Of a DNA stretch of 64,000 bases, positions 1 to 13,480 are shown in pieces. The translations under genes and the position numbers were made by a program. Source of the stretch: Megaustenia siamemsis (lineage: Eukaryota; Mollusca; Gastropoda; Stylommatophora; Ariophantidae); assembly GCA_032433765.1 (NCBI GenBank), contig JAVIAB010000092.1, forward strand, positions 69,989,995 to 70,053,994, written 5' to 3'. The notes beneath the pieces were generated by a model. The model ran no database searches, was not told the DNA's origin, and saw only the letters and a list, made by a program, of their open reading frames with translations. Within the stretch, counting starts at the first letter, position 1. The number at the start of each line of letters is the position of its first letter.

Positions 1-257
1 AACCTCTGTATAGATGTCGCGACAGCTCACAATCTCCGTATAGATGTCACGAAAGCTCACAACCTCCGTATAGATGTCGCGACAGCTCACAATCTCCGTA
101 TACATGTCACGACAGCTCACAACCTCCGTATAGATGTCGCGACAGCTCACAACCTCCGTATAGATATCGCGACAGCTCACAAGCTCCGAATAGATGTCGC
201 GACAGCTCAAAACCTCCGTATAGATGTCACGAAAGCTCACAACATCCGTATAGATGT

Positions 258-343
258 CCAAAATATTCTGATAACGTCTGGCTGATTATGTGAAACGTAG
301 ACAGTCTCAATGTTTCATTTCCAATTATTTTCAGTATTCAGAT
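258..343 (+). repeat. Satellite spacer 1 (ATTATTTTCAG version)
   Basis: An ~87-bp non-30-mer segment that interrupts the array between GATGTCC and CCGTATAG. It carries CTGATTATG, then a pyrimidine-rich tract ending in CCAATTATTTTCAG. This copy has one T fewer (CATTTCC) than the others, which shifts the plus-strand frame opened by its ATG. Confidence 0.9.
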
Positions 344-2386
344 CCGTATAGATGTCGCGACAGCTCACAACCTCCGTATAGATGTCGCGAAAGCTCACAA
401 CCTTCGTATAGATGTCGCGACAGCTCACAACCTCTGTATAGATGTCGCAACAGCTCAACACCTCCGTATAGATGTCGCGACAGCTCCCAACCTCCGTATA
501 GATGTCGTGACAGCTCACAACCTCAGTATAGATGTCGCGACAGCTCACAACCTCCGTATAGATGCCACGACAGCTCACAACCTCCGTATAGATGTCCCGA
601 AAGCTCAAAACCTCTGTATAGATGTCCCGAAAGCTCACAACATCCATATAGATGTCACGAAAGCTCACAACCTCCGTATAGATGTCACGAAAACTCACAA
701 CCTCCATATAGATGTCGCGAAAGCTCACAACCTCCGTATAGATGTCCCGAAAGCTCACAACATCCGTATAAATGTCACGAAAGCTCACAACCTCCGTATA
801 GATGTCCCGAAAGCTCACAACCTCCGTATAGATGTCACGACAGCTCACAACCTCCGTATAGATGTCGCGAAAGCTCACAACCTCCGTATAGATGTTGCCA
901 AAGCTCACAACCTCCGTATAGATGTCCCGAAAGCTCACAACCTCCGTATAGATGTCGCGAAAGCTCACAACCACCGTATAGATGTCGCCAAAGCTCACAA
1001 TCTCCGTATAGATGTCTCGAAAGTCACAACCTCCGTATAGATGTCACGACAGCTCACAACCTCCGTATAGATGTCTCGAAAGCTCACAACCTCCGTACAG
1101 ATGTCACGACAGCTCACAAACTCCGTATAGATGTCGCGACAGTTCACAACCTCCGTATAGATGTTACGACAGCTCACAACCTCCGTATAGATGTCCCGAA
1201 AGCTCACAACCTCCGTATAGATGTCGCGAAAGCTCACAACCTCCGTATAGATGTCGCCAAAGCTCACAACCTCCACATAGATGTCCCGAAAGCTCACAAC
1301 TCCGTATAAATGTCACGAAAGCTCACAACCTCCGTATAGATGTCCCGAAAGCTCACAACCTCCGTATAGATGTCGCGACAGCTCAAACCTCCGTATAGAT
1401 GTTGCGACAGCTCACAACCTCCGTATAGATGCAACGACAGCTCACAACCTCCGTATAGATGTCGCGACAGCTCACAACCTCCGTATAGATGTCGCGACAG
1501 CTCACAACCTCCGTATAGATGTCGCGACAGCTCACAAGCTCCGTATAGATGTCGCGAAGCTCAAAACCTCCGTATAGATGTCCCGAAAGCCACAACCTCC
1601 GTATAGATGTCCCGAAAGCTCACAACCTCCGTATAAATGTCACGAAAGCTCACAACCTCCGTATAGATGTCACGAAAGCTCACAACATCCGTATAAATGT
1701 CTCGAAGCTCACAACCTCCGTATAGATGTCCCGAAAGCTCACAACCTCCGTATAGATGTCTCGAAAGTCACAACCTCCGTATAGATGTCTCGAAAGCTCA
1801 CAACCTCCGAATCAATGTCACGAAAGTTCACAACCTCCGTATAGATGTCTCGAAAGTCACAACCTCCGTATAGATATCTCGAAAGTTCACAACCTCCGAA
1901 TAAATGTCACGAAAGCTCACAACCTCCGTATAGATGTTTCGAAAGTCACAACCTCCGTATAGATGTCTCGAAAGCTTACAACCTCCGTATAAATGTCACG
2001 ACAGATCACAACCTCCGTATAGATGTCTCGAAAGCTCACAACCTCCGAATAAATGTCACGAAAGTTCACAACCTCCGTATAGATGTCCCGAAAGCTCGCA
2101 ACCTCCGTATAGATGTACCGAAAGCTCACAACCTCTGTATAGATGTCGCGACAGCTCACAATCTCCGTATAGATGTCACGAAAGCTCACAACCTCCGTAT
2201 AGATGTCGCGACAGCTCACAATCTCCGTATACATGTCACGACAGCTCACAACCTCCGTATAGATGTCGCGACAGCTCACAACCTCCGTATAGATATCGCG
2301 ACAGCTCACAAGCTCCGAATAGATGTCGCGACAGCTCAAAACCTCCGTATAGATGTCACGAAAGCTCACAACATCCGTATAGATGT

Positions 2387-2473
2387 CCAAAATATTCTGA
2401 TAACGTCTGGCTGATTATGTGAAACGTAGACAGTCTCAATGTTCCATTTTCCAATTATTTTCAGTATTCAGAT
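2387..2473 (+). repeat. Satellite spacer 2 (ATTATTTTCAG version)
   Basis: Same segment as spacer 1, with GTTCCATTTTCC in place of GTTTCATTTTCC. Its internal ATG opens a 233-codon plus-strand frame (2439-3140) that is otherwise made of satellite units. Confidence 0.9.
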
Positions 2474-4190
2474 CCGTATAGATGTCGCGACAGCTCACAA
2501 CCTCCGTATAGATGTCGCGAAAGCTCACAACCTTCGTATAGATGTCGCGACAGCTCACAACCTCTGTATAGATGTCGCAACAGCTCAACACCTCCGTATA
2601 GATGTCGCGACAGCTCCCAACCTCCGTATAGATGTCGTGACAGCTCACAACCTCAGTATAGATGTCGCGACAGCTCACAACCTCCGTATAGATGCCACGA
2701 CAGCTCACAACCTCCGTATAGATGTCCCGAAAGCTCAAAACCTCTGTATCGATGTCCCAAAAGCTCACAACATCCATATAGATGTCACGAAAGCTCACAA
2801 CCTCCGTATAGATGTCACGAAAACTCACAACCTCCATATAGATGTCGCGAAAGCTCACAACCTCCGTATAGATGTCCCGAAAGCTCACAACCTCCGTATA
2901 GATGTCCCGAAAGCTCACAACCTCCGTATAGATGTCACGACAGCTCACAACCTCCGTATAGATGTCGCGAAAGCTCACAACCTCCGTATAGATGTTGCCA
3001 AAGCTCACAACCTCCGTATAGATGTCCCGAAAGCTCACAACCTCCGTATAGATGTCGCGAAAGCTCACAACCACCGTATAGATGTCGCCAAAGCTCACAA
3101 TCTCCGTATAGATGTCTCGAAAGTCACAACCTCCGTATAGATGTCACGACAGCTCACAACCTCCGTATAGATGTCTCGAAAGCTCACAACCTCCGTACAG
3201 ATGTCACGAAAACTCACAACCTCCATATAGATGTCGCGAAAGCTCACAACCTCCGTATAGATGTCCCGAAAGCTCACAACATCCGTATAGATGTCACGAA
3301 AGCTCACAACCTCTGTATAGATGTCCCAAAAGCTCACAACCTCCGTATAAATGTCACGACAGCTCACAACCTCCGTATAGATGTCGCGACAGCTCACAAC
3401 CTCCGTATAGATGTCATGACAGCTCACAACCTCCGTATAGATGTCCCGAAAGCTCACAACCTCCGTATAGATGTCGCGACAGCTCACAACCTCTGTATAG
3501 ATGTCGGCGAAGCTCACAACCTCCGTATAGATGTCTCGAAAGTCACAACCTCCGAATAGATGTCACGACAGCTCACAATCTCCGTATAGATGTCTCGAAA
3601 GCTCACAACCTCCGAATCAATGTCACGAAAGTTCACAACCTCCGTATAGATGTCTCGAAAGTCACAACCTCCGTATAGATATCTCGAAAGTTCACAACCT
3701 CCGAATAAATGTCACGAAAGCTCACAACCTCCGTATAGATGTCTCGAAAGTCACAACCTCCGTATAGATGTCTCGAAAGCTTACAACCTCCGTATAATGT
3801 CACGACAGATCACAACCTCCGTATAGATGTCTCGAAAGCTCACAACCTCCGAATAAATGTCACGAAAGTTCACAACCTCCGTATAGATGTCCCGAAAGCT
3901 CGCAACCTCCGTATAGATGTACCGAAAGCTCACAACCTCTGTATAGATGTCGCGACAGCTCACAATCTCCGTATAGATGTCACGAAAGCTCACAACCTCC
4001 GTATAGATGTCGCGACAGCTCACAATCTCCGTATACATGTCACGACAGCTCACAACCTCCGTATAGATGTCGCGACAGCTCACAACCTCCGTATAGATAT
4101 CGCGACAGCTCACAAGCTCCGAATAGATGTCGCGACAGCTCAAAACCTCCGTATAGATGTCACGAAAGCTCACAACATCCGTATAGATGT

Positions 4191-4277
4191 CCAAAATATT
4201 CTGATAACGTCTGGCTGATTATGTGAAACGTAGACAGTCTCAATGTTTCATTTTCCAATTATTTTCAGTATTCAGAT
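4191..4277 (+). repeat. Satellite spacer 3 (ATTATTTTCAG version)
   Basis: Third copy of the spacer. Together with spacer 5, exactly 3280 bp downstream, it marks the start of a 3.28-kb higher-order dimer. The frame opened by its ATG (4243-4974, 243 codons) is repeated after spacer 5. Confidence 0.9.
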
Positions 4278-5635
4278 CCGTATAGATGTCGCGACAGCTC
4301 ACAACCTCCGTATAGATGTCGCGAAAGCTCACAACCTTCGTATAGATGTCGCGACAGCTCACAACCTCTGTATAGATGTCGCAACAGCTCAACACCTCCG
4401 TATAGATGTCGCGACAGCTCCCAACCTCCGTATAGATGTCGTGACAGCTCACAACCTCAGTATAGATGTCGCGACAGCTCACAACCTCCGTATAGATGCC
4501 ACGACAGCTCACAACCTCCGTATAGATGTCCCGAAAGCTCAAAACCTCTGTATAGATGTCCCGAAAGCTCACAACATCCATATAGATGTCACGAAAGCTC
4601 ACAACCTCCGTATAGATGTCACGAAAACTCACAACCTCCATATAGATGTCGCGAAAGCTCACAACCTCCGTATAGATGTCCCGAAAGCTCACAACATCCG
4701 TATAAATGTCACGAAAGCTCACAACCTCCGTATAGATGTCCCGAAAGCTCACAACCTCCGTATAGATGTCACGACAGCTCACAACCTCCGTATAGATGTC
4801 GCGAAAGCTCACAACCTCCGTATAGATGTTGCCAAAGCTCACAACCTCCGTATAGATGTCCCGAAAGCTCACAACCTCCGTATAGATGTCGCGAAAGCTC
4901 ACAACCACCGTATAGATGTCGCCAAAGCTCACAATCTCCGTATAGATGTCTCGAAAGTCACAACCTCCGTATAGATGTCACGACAGCTCACAACCTCCGT
5001 ATAGATGTCTCGAAAGCTCACAACCTCCGTACAGATGTCACGAAAACTCACAACATCCATATAGATGTCGCGAAAGCTCACAACCTCCGTATAGATGTCC
5101 CGAAAGCTCACAACATCCGTATAGCTGTCATGAAAGCTCACAACCTCTGTATAGATGTCCAAAAAGCTCACAACCTCCGTATAGATGTCACGACAGCTCA
5201 CAACCTCCGTATAGATGTCGCGACAGCTCACAACCTCCGTATAGATGTCATGACAGCTCACAACCTCCGTATAGATGTCCGAAAGCTCACAACCTCCGTA
5301 TAGATGTCGCGACAGCTCACAACCTCTGTATAGATGTCGCCGAAGCTCACAACCTCCGTATAGATGTCTCGAAAGTCACAACCTCCGAATAGATGTCACG
5401 ACAGCTCACAACCTCCGTATAGATGTCTCGAAAGCTCACAACCTCCGAATAAATGTCACGAAAGTTCACAACCTCCGTATAGATGTCCCGAAAGCCACAA
5501 CGTCTGTATTGATGTTACGAAAGCTCACAACCTCCGTATAGATGTCGCGACAGCTCACAATCTCCGTATAGATGTCGCGACAGCTCAAAACCTCCGTATA
5601 GATGTCCCGAAAGCTCACAACATCCGTATAGATGT

Positions 5636-5722
5636 CCAAAATATTCTGATAACGTCTGGCTGATTATGTGAAACGTAGACAGTCTCAATGTTTCATTTTC
5701 CAATGTTTTTCAGTATTCAGAT
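5636..5722 (+). repeat. Satellite spacer 4 (ATGTTTTTCAG version)
   Basis: Spacer of the second version, CCAATGTTTTTCAG instead of CCAATTATTTTCAG. It lies ~1.44 kb after spacer 3 and 3.28 kb before spacer 6 of the same version. Confidence 0.9.
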
Positions 5723-7470
5723 CCGTATAGATGTCGCGACAGCTCACAACCTCCATATAGATGTCGCGAAAACTCACAACCTCCTTATAGATGTCGCGAC
5801 AGTTCACAACCTCTGTATAGATGTCGCAACAGCTCCCAACCTTCGTATAGATGTCGCGACAGCTCACAACCTCCGTATAGATGTCGTGACAGCTCACAAC
5901 CTCAGTATAGATGTCGCGACAGCACACAACCTCCGTATAGATGCCACGACAGCTCACAACCTCCGTATAGATGTCGCGACAGCTCACAACCTCCGTATAG
6001 ATGTCCCGAAAGCTCAAACCTCTGTGTAGATGTCTCGAAAGCTCACAACATCCATATAGATGTCACGAAAGCTCACAACCTCCGTATAGATGTCACGAAA
6101 ACTCACAACCTCCATATAGATGTCGCGAAAGCTCACAACCTCCGTATAGATGTCCCGAAAGCTCACAACCTCCGTATAGATGTCCCGAAAGCTCACAACC
6201 TCCGTATAGATGTCACGACAGCTCACAACCTCCGTATAGATGTCGCGAAAGCTCACAACCTCCGTATAGATGTTGCCAAAGCTCACAACCTCCGTATAGA
6301 TGTCCCGAAAGCTCACAACCTCCGTATAGATGTCGCGAAAGCTCACAACCACCGTATAGATGTCGCCAAAGCTCACAATCTCCGTATAGATGTCTCGAAA
6401 GTCACAACCTCCGTATAGATGTCACGACAGCTCACAACCTCCGTATAGATGTCTCGAAAGCTCACAACCTCCGTACAGATGTCACGAAAACTCACAACTC
6501 CATATAGATGTCGCGAAAGCTCACAACCTCCGTATAGATGTCCCGAAAGCTCACAACATCCGTATAGATGTCACGAAAGCTCACAACCTCTGTATAGATG
6601 TCCCAAAAGCTCACAACCTCCGTATAGATGTCACGAACAGCTCACAACCTCCGTATAGATGTCGCGACAGCTCACAACCTCCGTATAGATGTCATGACAA
6701 GCTCACAACCTCCGTATAGATGTCCCGAAAGCTCACAACCTCCGTATAGATGTCGCGACAGCTCACAACCTCTGTATAGATGTCGGCGAAGCTCACAACC
6801 TCCGTATAGATGTCTCGAAAGTCACAACCTCCGTATAGATGTCACGACAGCTCACAATCTCCGTATAGATGTCTCGAAAGCTCACAACCTCCGAATCAAT
6901 GTCACGAAAGTTCACAACCTCCGTATAGATGTCTCGAAAGTCACAACCTCCGTATAGATATCTCGAAAGTTCACAACCTCCGAATAAATGTCACGAAAGC
7001 TCACAACCTCCGTATAGATGTCTCGAAAGTCACAACATCCGTATAGATGTCTCGAAAGCTTACAACCTCCGTATAAATGTCACGACAGATCACAACCTCC
7101 GTATAGATGTCTCGAAAGCTCACAACCTCCGAATAAATGTCACGAAAGTTCACAACCTCCGTATAGATGTCCCGAAAGCTCGCAACCTCCGTATAGATGT
7201 ACCGAAAGCTCACAACCTCTGTATAGATGTCGCGACAGCTCACAATCTCCGTATAGATGTCACGAAAGCTCACAACCTCCGTATAGATGTCGCGACAGCT
7301 CACAATCTCCGTATACATGTCACGACAGCTCACAACCTCCGTATAGATGTCGCGACAGCTCACAACCTCCGTATAGATATCGCGACAGCTCACAAGCTCC
7401 GAATAGATGTCGCGACAGCTCAAAACCTCCGTATAGATGTCACGAAAGCTCACAACATCCGTATAGATGT

Positions 7471-7557
7471 CCAAAATATTCTGATAACGTCTGGCTGATT
7501 ATGTGAAACGTAGACAGTCTCAATGTTTCATTTTCCAATTATTTTCAGTATTCAGAT
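7471..7557 (+). repeat. Satellite spacer 5 (ATTATTTTCAG version)
   Basis: Same version as spacer 3, 3280 bp away. The units that follow it are nearly the same as those after spacer 3, so this is a recent higher-order duplication. Confidence 0.9.
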
Positions 7558-8913
7558 CCGTATAGATGTCGCGACAGCTCACAACCTCCGTATAGATGTC
7601 GCGAAAGCTCACAACCTTCGTATAGATGTCGCGACAGCTCACAACCTCTGTATAGATGTCGCAACAGCTCAACACCTCCGTATAGATGTCGCGACAGCTC
7701 CCAACCTCCGTATAGATGTCGTGACAGCTCACAACCTCAGTATAGATGTCGCGACAGCTCACAACCTCCGTATAGATGCCACGACAGCTCACAACCTCCG
7801 TATAGATGTCCCGAAAGCTCAAAACCTCTGTATAGATGTCCCGAAAGCTCACAACATCCATATAGATGTCACGAAAGCTCACAACCTCCGTATAGATGTC
7901 ACGAAAACTCACAACCTCCATATAGATGTCGCGAAAGCTCACAACCTCCGTATAGATGTCCCGAAAGCTCACAACATCCGTATAAATGTCACGAAAGCTC
8001 ACAACCTCCGTATAGATGTCCCGAAAGCTCACAACCTCCGTATAGATGTCACGACAGCTCACAACCTCCGTATAGATGTCGCGAAAGCTCACAACCTCCG
8101 TATAGATGTTGCCAAAGCTCACAACCTCCGTATAGATGTCCCGAAAGCTCACAACCTCCGTATAGATGTCGCGAAAGCTCACAACCACCGTATAGATGTC
8201 GCCAAAGCTCACAATCTCCGTATAGATGTCTCGAAAGTCACAACCTCCGTATAGATGTCACGACAGCTCACAACCTCCGTATAGATGTCTCGAAAGCTCA
8301 CAACCTCCGTACAGATGTCACGAAAACTCACAACATCCATATAGATGTCGCGAAAGCTCACAACCTCCGTATAGATGTCCCGAAAGCTCACAACATCCGT
8401 ATAGCTGTCATGAAAGCTCACAACCTCTGTATAGATGTCCCAAAAGCTCACAACCTCCGTATAGATGTCACGACAGCTCACAACCTCCGTATAGATGTCG
8501 CGACAGCTCACACCTCCGTATAGATGTCATGACAGCTCACAACCTCCGTATAGATGTCCCGAAAGCTCACAACCTCCGTATAGATGTCGCGACAGCTCAC
8601 AACCTCTGTATAGATGTCGCGAAGCTCACAACCTCCGTATAGATGTCTCGAAAGTCACAACCTCCGAATAGATGTCACGACAGCTCACAACCTCCGTATA
8701 GATGTCTCGAAAGCTCACAACCTCCGAATAATGTCACGAAAGTTCACAACCTCCGTATAGATGTCCCGAAAGCCACAACGTCTGTATTGATGTTACGAAA
8801 GCTCACAACCTCCGTATAGATGTCGCGACAGCTCACAATCTCCGTATAGATGTCGCGACAGCTCAAAACCTCCGTATAGATGTCCCGAAAGCTCACAACA
8901 TCCGTATAGATGT

Positions 8914-9000
8914 CCAAAATATTCTGATAACGTCTGGCTGATTATGTGAAACGTAGACAGTCTCAATGTTTCATTTTCCAATGTTTTTCAGTATTCAGAT
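8914..9000 (+). repeat. Satellite spacer 6 (ATGTTTTTCAG version)
   Basis: Same version as spacer 4, ~3.28 kb away. It is the last spacer in array 1; the remaining 4.1 kb to 13140 is uninterrupted units. Confidence 0.9.
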
Positions 9001-12000
9001 CCGTATAGATGTCGCGACAGCTCACAACCTCCATATAGATGTCGCGAAAACTCACAACCTCCTTATAGATGTCGCGACAGTTCACAACCTCTGTATAGAT
9101 GTCGCAACAGCTCCCAACCTTCGTATAGATGTCGCGACAGCTCACAACCTCCGTATAGATGTCGTGACAGCTCACAACCTCAGTATAGATGTCGCGACAG
9201 CACACAACCTCCGTATAGATGCCACGACAGCTCACAACCTCCGTATAGATGTCGCGACAGCTCACAACCTCCGTATAGATGTCCCGAAAGCTCAAAACCT
9301 CTGTGTAGATGTCTCGAAAGCTCACAACATCCATATAGATGTCACGAAAGCTCACAACCTCCGTATAGATGTCACGAAAACTCACAACCTCCATATAGAT
9401 GTCGCGAAAGCTCACAACCTCCGTATAGATGTCCCGAAAGCTCACAACATCCGTATAGATGTCACGAAAGCTCACAACCTCCGTATAGATGTCCCGAAAG
9501 CTCACAACCTCCGTATAGATGCCACGACAGCTCACAACCTCCGTATAGATGTCGCGAAAGCTCACAACCTCCGTATAGATGTCGCCAAAGCTCACAACCT
9601 CCGTATAGATGTCTCGAAAGTCACAACCTCCGTATAGATGTCGCGAAAGCTCACAACCTCTGTATAGATGTCGCCAAAGCTCACAACCTCCGGATAGATG
9701 TCTCGAAAGTCACAACCTCCGTATAGATGTCACGACAGCTCACAACCTCCGTCTAGATGTCTCGAAAGCTCACAACCTCCGAATAAATGTCACGAAAGTT
9801 CACAACCTCCGTATAGATGTCGCGACAGCTCACAACCTCCGTATAGATGTCCCGAAAGCTCACAACCTCTGTATAGATGTTACGAAAGCTCACAACCTCC
9901 GTATAGATGTCGCGACAGCTCACAACCTCCGTATAGATGTCGCGACAGCTCCTAACCTCCGTATAGATATCGCGACAGCTCACAAGCTCCGTATAGATGT
10001 CGCGACAGCTCAAAACCTCCGTATAGATGTTGCGAAAGCTCACAACATCCGTATAGATGTCACGAAAGCTCACAACCTCCGTATAGATGCCACGAAAGCT
10101 CACAACCTCCGTATAGATGTCACGAAAGCTCACAACCTCCGTATAGATGTCACGAAAGCTCACAACCTCCGTATAAATGTAACGAAAGCTCACAACACCG
10201 TATAGATGTCCCAAAAGCTCACAACCTCCGTATAGATGTACCGAAAGCTCACAACATCCGTATAGATGTACCGAAAGCTCACAACCTCCGTATAGATGTC
10301 CCGAAAGTTCACAACTCTGTATAAATGTCACGAAAGCACACAACCTCCGTATAGATGTCCCGAAAGCTCACAAGCTCCGTATAGATGTCCCGAAAGCTCA
10401 CAACCTCTGTATAGATGTTACGAAAGCTTACAACCTCCGTATAGATGTCGCGACAGCTCACAACCTCGGTATAGATGTCGTGACAGCTCACAACCTCAGT
10501 GTAAATGTCGCGACAGCTCACAACCTCCGTATAGATGCCACGACAGCTCACAACCTCCGTATAGATGTCGCGACAGCTCACAACCTCCGTATAGATGTCC
10601 CGAAAGCTCAAAACCTCTGTATAGATGTCCCGAAAGCTCACAACATCCATATAGATGTCACGAAAGCTCACAACCTCCGTATAGATGTCACGAAACTCAC
10701 AACCTCCATATAGATGTCGCGAAAGCTCACAACCTCCGTATAGATGTACCGAAAGCTCACAACATCCGTATAGATGTCACGAAAGCTCACAACATCCGTA
10801 TAGATGTCCCGAAAGCTCACAACCTCCGTATAGATGTCACGAAAGCTCACAACATCCGAATAGATGTCACTAAAGCTCACAACATCCGTATAGATGTCCC
10901 GAAAGCTCACAACATCCGTATAGATGTCACGAAAGCTCACAACATCCGTATAGATGTCACGAAAGCTCACAACATCCGTATAGATGTCCCGAAAGCTCAC
11001 AACCTCCGTATAGATGTCACGAAAGCTCACAACCTCCGTATAGATGTCCCGAAAGCTCACAACCTCCGTATAGATGTCACGACAGCTCACAACTTCCGTA
11101 TAGATGTCGCGACAGCTCACAACCTCCGTATAGATGTCCCGAAAGCTCACAACCTCCGTATAGATGTCGCGAAAGCTCACAACCTCCGTATAGATGTCGC
11201 CAAAGCTCACAACCTCCGCATAGATGTCTCGAAAGTCACAACCTCCGTATAGATGTCACGAAGCTCACAACCTCCGTATGGATGTCTCGAAAGCTCACAA
11301 CCTCCGAATAGATGTCACGAAAGTTCACAACCTCCGTATAGATGTCCCGAAAGCTCAAAACCTCTGTATAGATGTCCCGAAAGCTCACAACATCCATATA
11401 GATGTCACGAAAGCTCACAACCTCCGTATAGATGTCACGAAAACTCACAACCTCCATATAGATGTCGCGAAAGCTCACAACCTCCGTATAGATGTCCCGA
11501 AAGCTCACAACATCCGTATAGATGTCACGAAAGCTCACAACCTCCGTATAGATGTCCCAAAAGCTCACAACCTCCGTATAGATGTTACGACAGCTCACAA
11601 CCTCCGTATAGATGTCGCGACAGCTCAAAACCTCCGTATAGATGTTGCGAAAGCTCACAACATCCGTATAGATGTCACGAAAGCTCACAACCTCCGTATA
11701 GATGCCACGAAAGCTCACAACCTCCGTATAGATGTCACGAAAGCTCACAACCTCCGTATAGATGTCACGAAAGCTCACAACCTCCGTATAAATGTAACGA
11801 ATGCTCACAACCACCGTATAGATGTCCCAAAAGCTCACAACCTCCGTATAGATGTACCGAAAGCTCACAACATCCGTATAGATGTACCAAAAGCTCACAA
11901 CCTCCGTATAGATGTTACGACAGCTAACAACCTCCGTATAGATGTCGCGACAGCTCAAAACCTCCGTATAGATGTTGCGAAAGCTCACAACATCCGTATA

Positions 12001-13204
12001 GATGTCACGAAAGCTCACAACCTCCGTATAGATGCCACGAAAGCTCACAACCTCCGTATAGATGTCACGAAAGCTCACAACCTCCGTATAGATGTCACGA
12101 AAGCTCACAACCTCCGTATAAATGTAACGAATGCTCACAACCACCGTATAGATGTCCCAAAAGCTCACAACCTCCGTATAGATGTACCGAAAGCTCACAA
12201 CATCCGTATAGATGTACCGAAAGCTCACAACCTCCGTATAGATGTCCCGAAAGTTCACAAACTCTGTATAAATGTCACGAAAGCACACAACCTCCGTATA
12301 GATGTCCCGAAAGTTCACACCTCCGTATAGATGTCGCGACAGCTCAAACCTCCGTATAGATGTTGCGACAGCTCACAACCTCCGTATAGATGCAACGACA
12401 GCTCACAACCTCCGTACTCCGTATAGATGTCGCGACAGCTCACAACCTCCGTATAGATGTCGCGACAGCTCACAACCTCCGTATAGATGTCGCGACAGCT
12501 CACAAGCTCCGTATAGATGTCGCGACAGCTCAAAACCTCCGTATAGATGTCCCGAAAGCTCACAACATCTGTATAGATGTCCCGAAAGCTCACAACCTCC
12601 GTATAATGTCACGAAAGCTCACAACCTCCGTATAGATGTCACGAAAGCTCACAACATCCGTATAAATGTCTCGAAAGCTCACAACATCCGTATAGATGTC
12701 CCAAAAGCTCACAACCTCCGTATAGATGTACCGAAAGCTCACAACATCCGTATAGATGTACCGAAAGCTCACAACCTCCGCATAGATGTCCCGAAAGCTC
12801 ACAACATCCGTATAGATGTCACGACAGCTCACAACCTCCGTATAGATGCCACGACAGCTCACAACCTCCGTATAGATGTCTCGAAAGCTCACAACCTCCG
12901 TATAGATGTCACGACAGCTCACAACCTCCGTATAGATGTCTCGAAAGCTCACAACCTCCGTATAGATGTCACGAAATCTCACAACCTCCGTATAGATGAT
13001 CCGAAAGCTCACAACCTCCGTATAGATGTCCCGAAAGCTCACAACCTCCGTATAGATGTCCCGAAAGCTCAAAACCTCAGTATAGATGTCTCGAAAGCTC
13101 ACAACCTCCGTATAGATGTACCGAAAGCTCACAACCTCCACACATATGTTTAGTTTTAGTGTTGTCTGTAATAGGTTTACATCCAGTTAGACTGACATTG
13201 GGCT

Positions 13205-13480
13205 AAGACGCCGTTCAGCAACAGAGCTGGTAGTTGTCAGCAAAACATAACTGATGGCTTTCGCGAGGATCGGCGTGAAAGAACAATCCATATGCTACTC
13301 CACTTCTTTGTGGTGTCTCTAGAAACAGAATAATCGGTCTGGTCTGGAAATGTTGACGGAGATCGAGAGGGAATGCAACCAAGTACTCAAGGATCCCGTA
13401 CTGAAATAGAATGCGTTTGACCGAATTGCGCAAATATCAAAGTTGCACTGAAAACCATAAAACAGTGCATCCACGTCTAC
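13205..13480 (+). repeat. Family A SINE-like element, 5' part (interrupted)
   Basis: Diverged copy of the dispersed family A. It begins around AGAGCTGGTAGTTGTCAGC and contains AACTGATGGCTTTCGCGAGG, GTGTCTCTAGAAACAG and GGAATGCAACCAAGTACTCA. It stops at the TTAA of an inserted element and resumes at 14403. Family relationship is by eye against 21290-21613 and 59855-60215. Confidence 0.75.

Larger units (their letters stand above)
1..13144. repeat. 30-bp satellite array 1 with higher-order structure
   Basis: More than four hundred head-to-tail units of about 30 bp, with conserved core CTCCGTATAGATGTC followed by a variable hexamer NCGAMA and then GCTCACAAC. The array runs off the left edge and ends at the transition to single-copy sequence near 13140. 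The two most variable sites are N (A, C, G or T) and M (A or C). Occasional 29-bp units read TCTCGAAAGTCAC, having lost one C. Six copies of an ~87-bp spacer divide the left 9 kb into higher-order blocks; the right 4 kb has none. Because the period is a multiple of three, four of the six frames stay open for hundreds of codons (10-residue repeats such as FRDIYTEVVS on the minus strand, SSQPPYRCRD and AHNLRIDVAT on the plus strand). I do not recognise this satellite from known families. Confidence 0.97.

Noticed and set aside
1..13144. CRISPR array
   Set aside because: Units are contiguous with no unique spacers, vary internally, and there are no cas genes; the surroundings are animal transposons.
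290..13153. Many long open reading frames (up to 423 codons) on both strands of the satellite arrays
   Set aside because: They follow automatically from a 30-bp unit lacking stops in four frames, overlap each other on both strands, and end at each 29-bp unit. I list the repeat, not genes, and keep the coding question as a finding.
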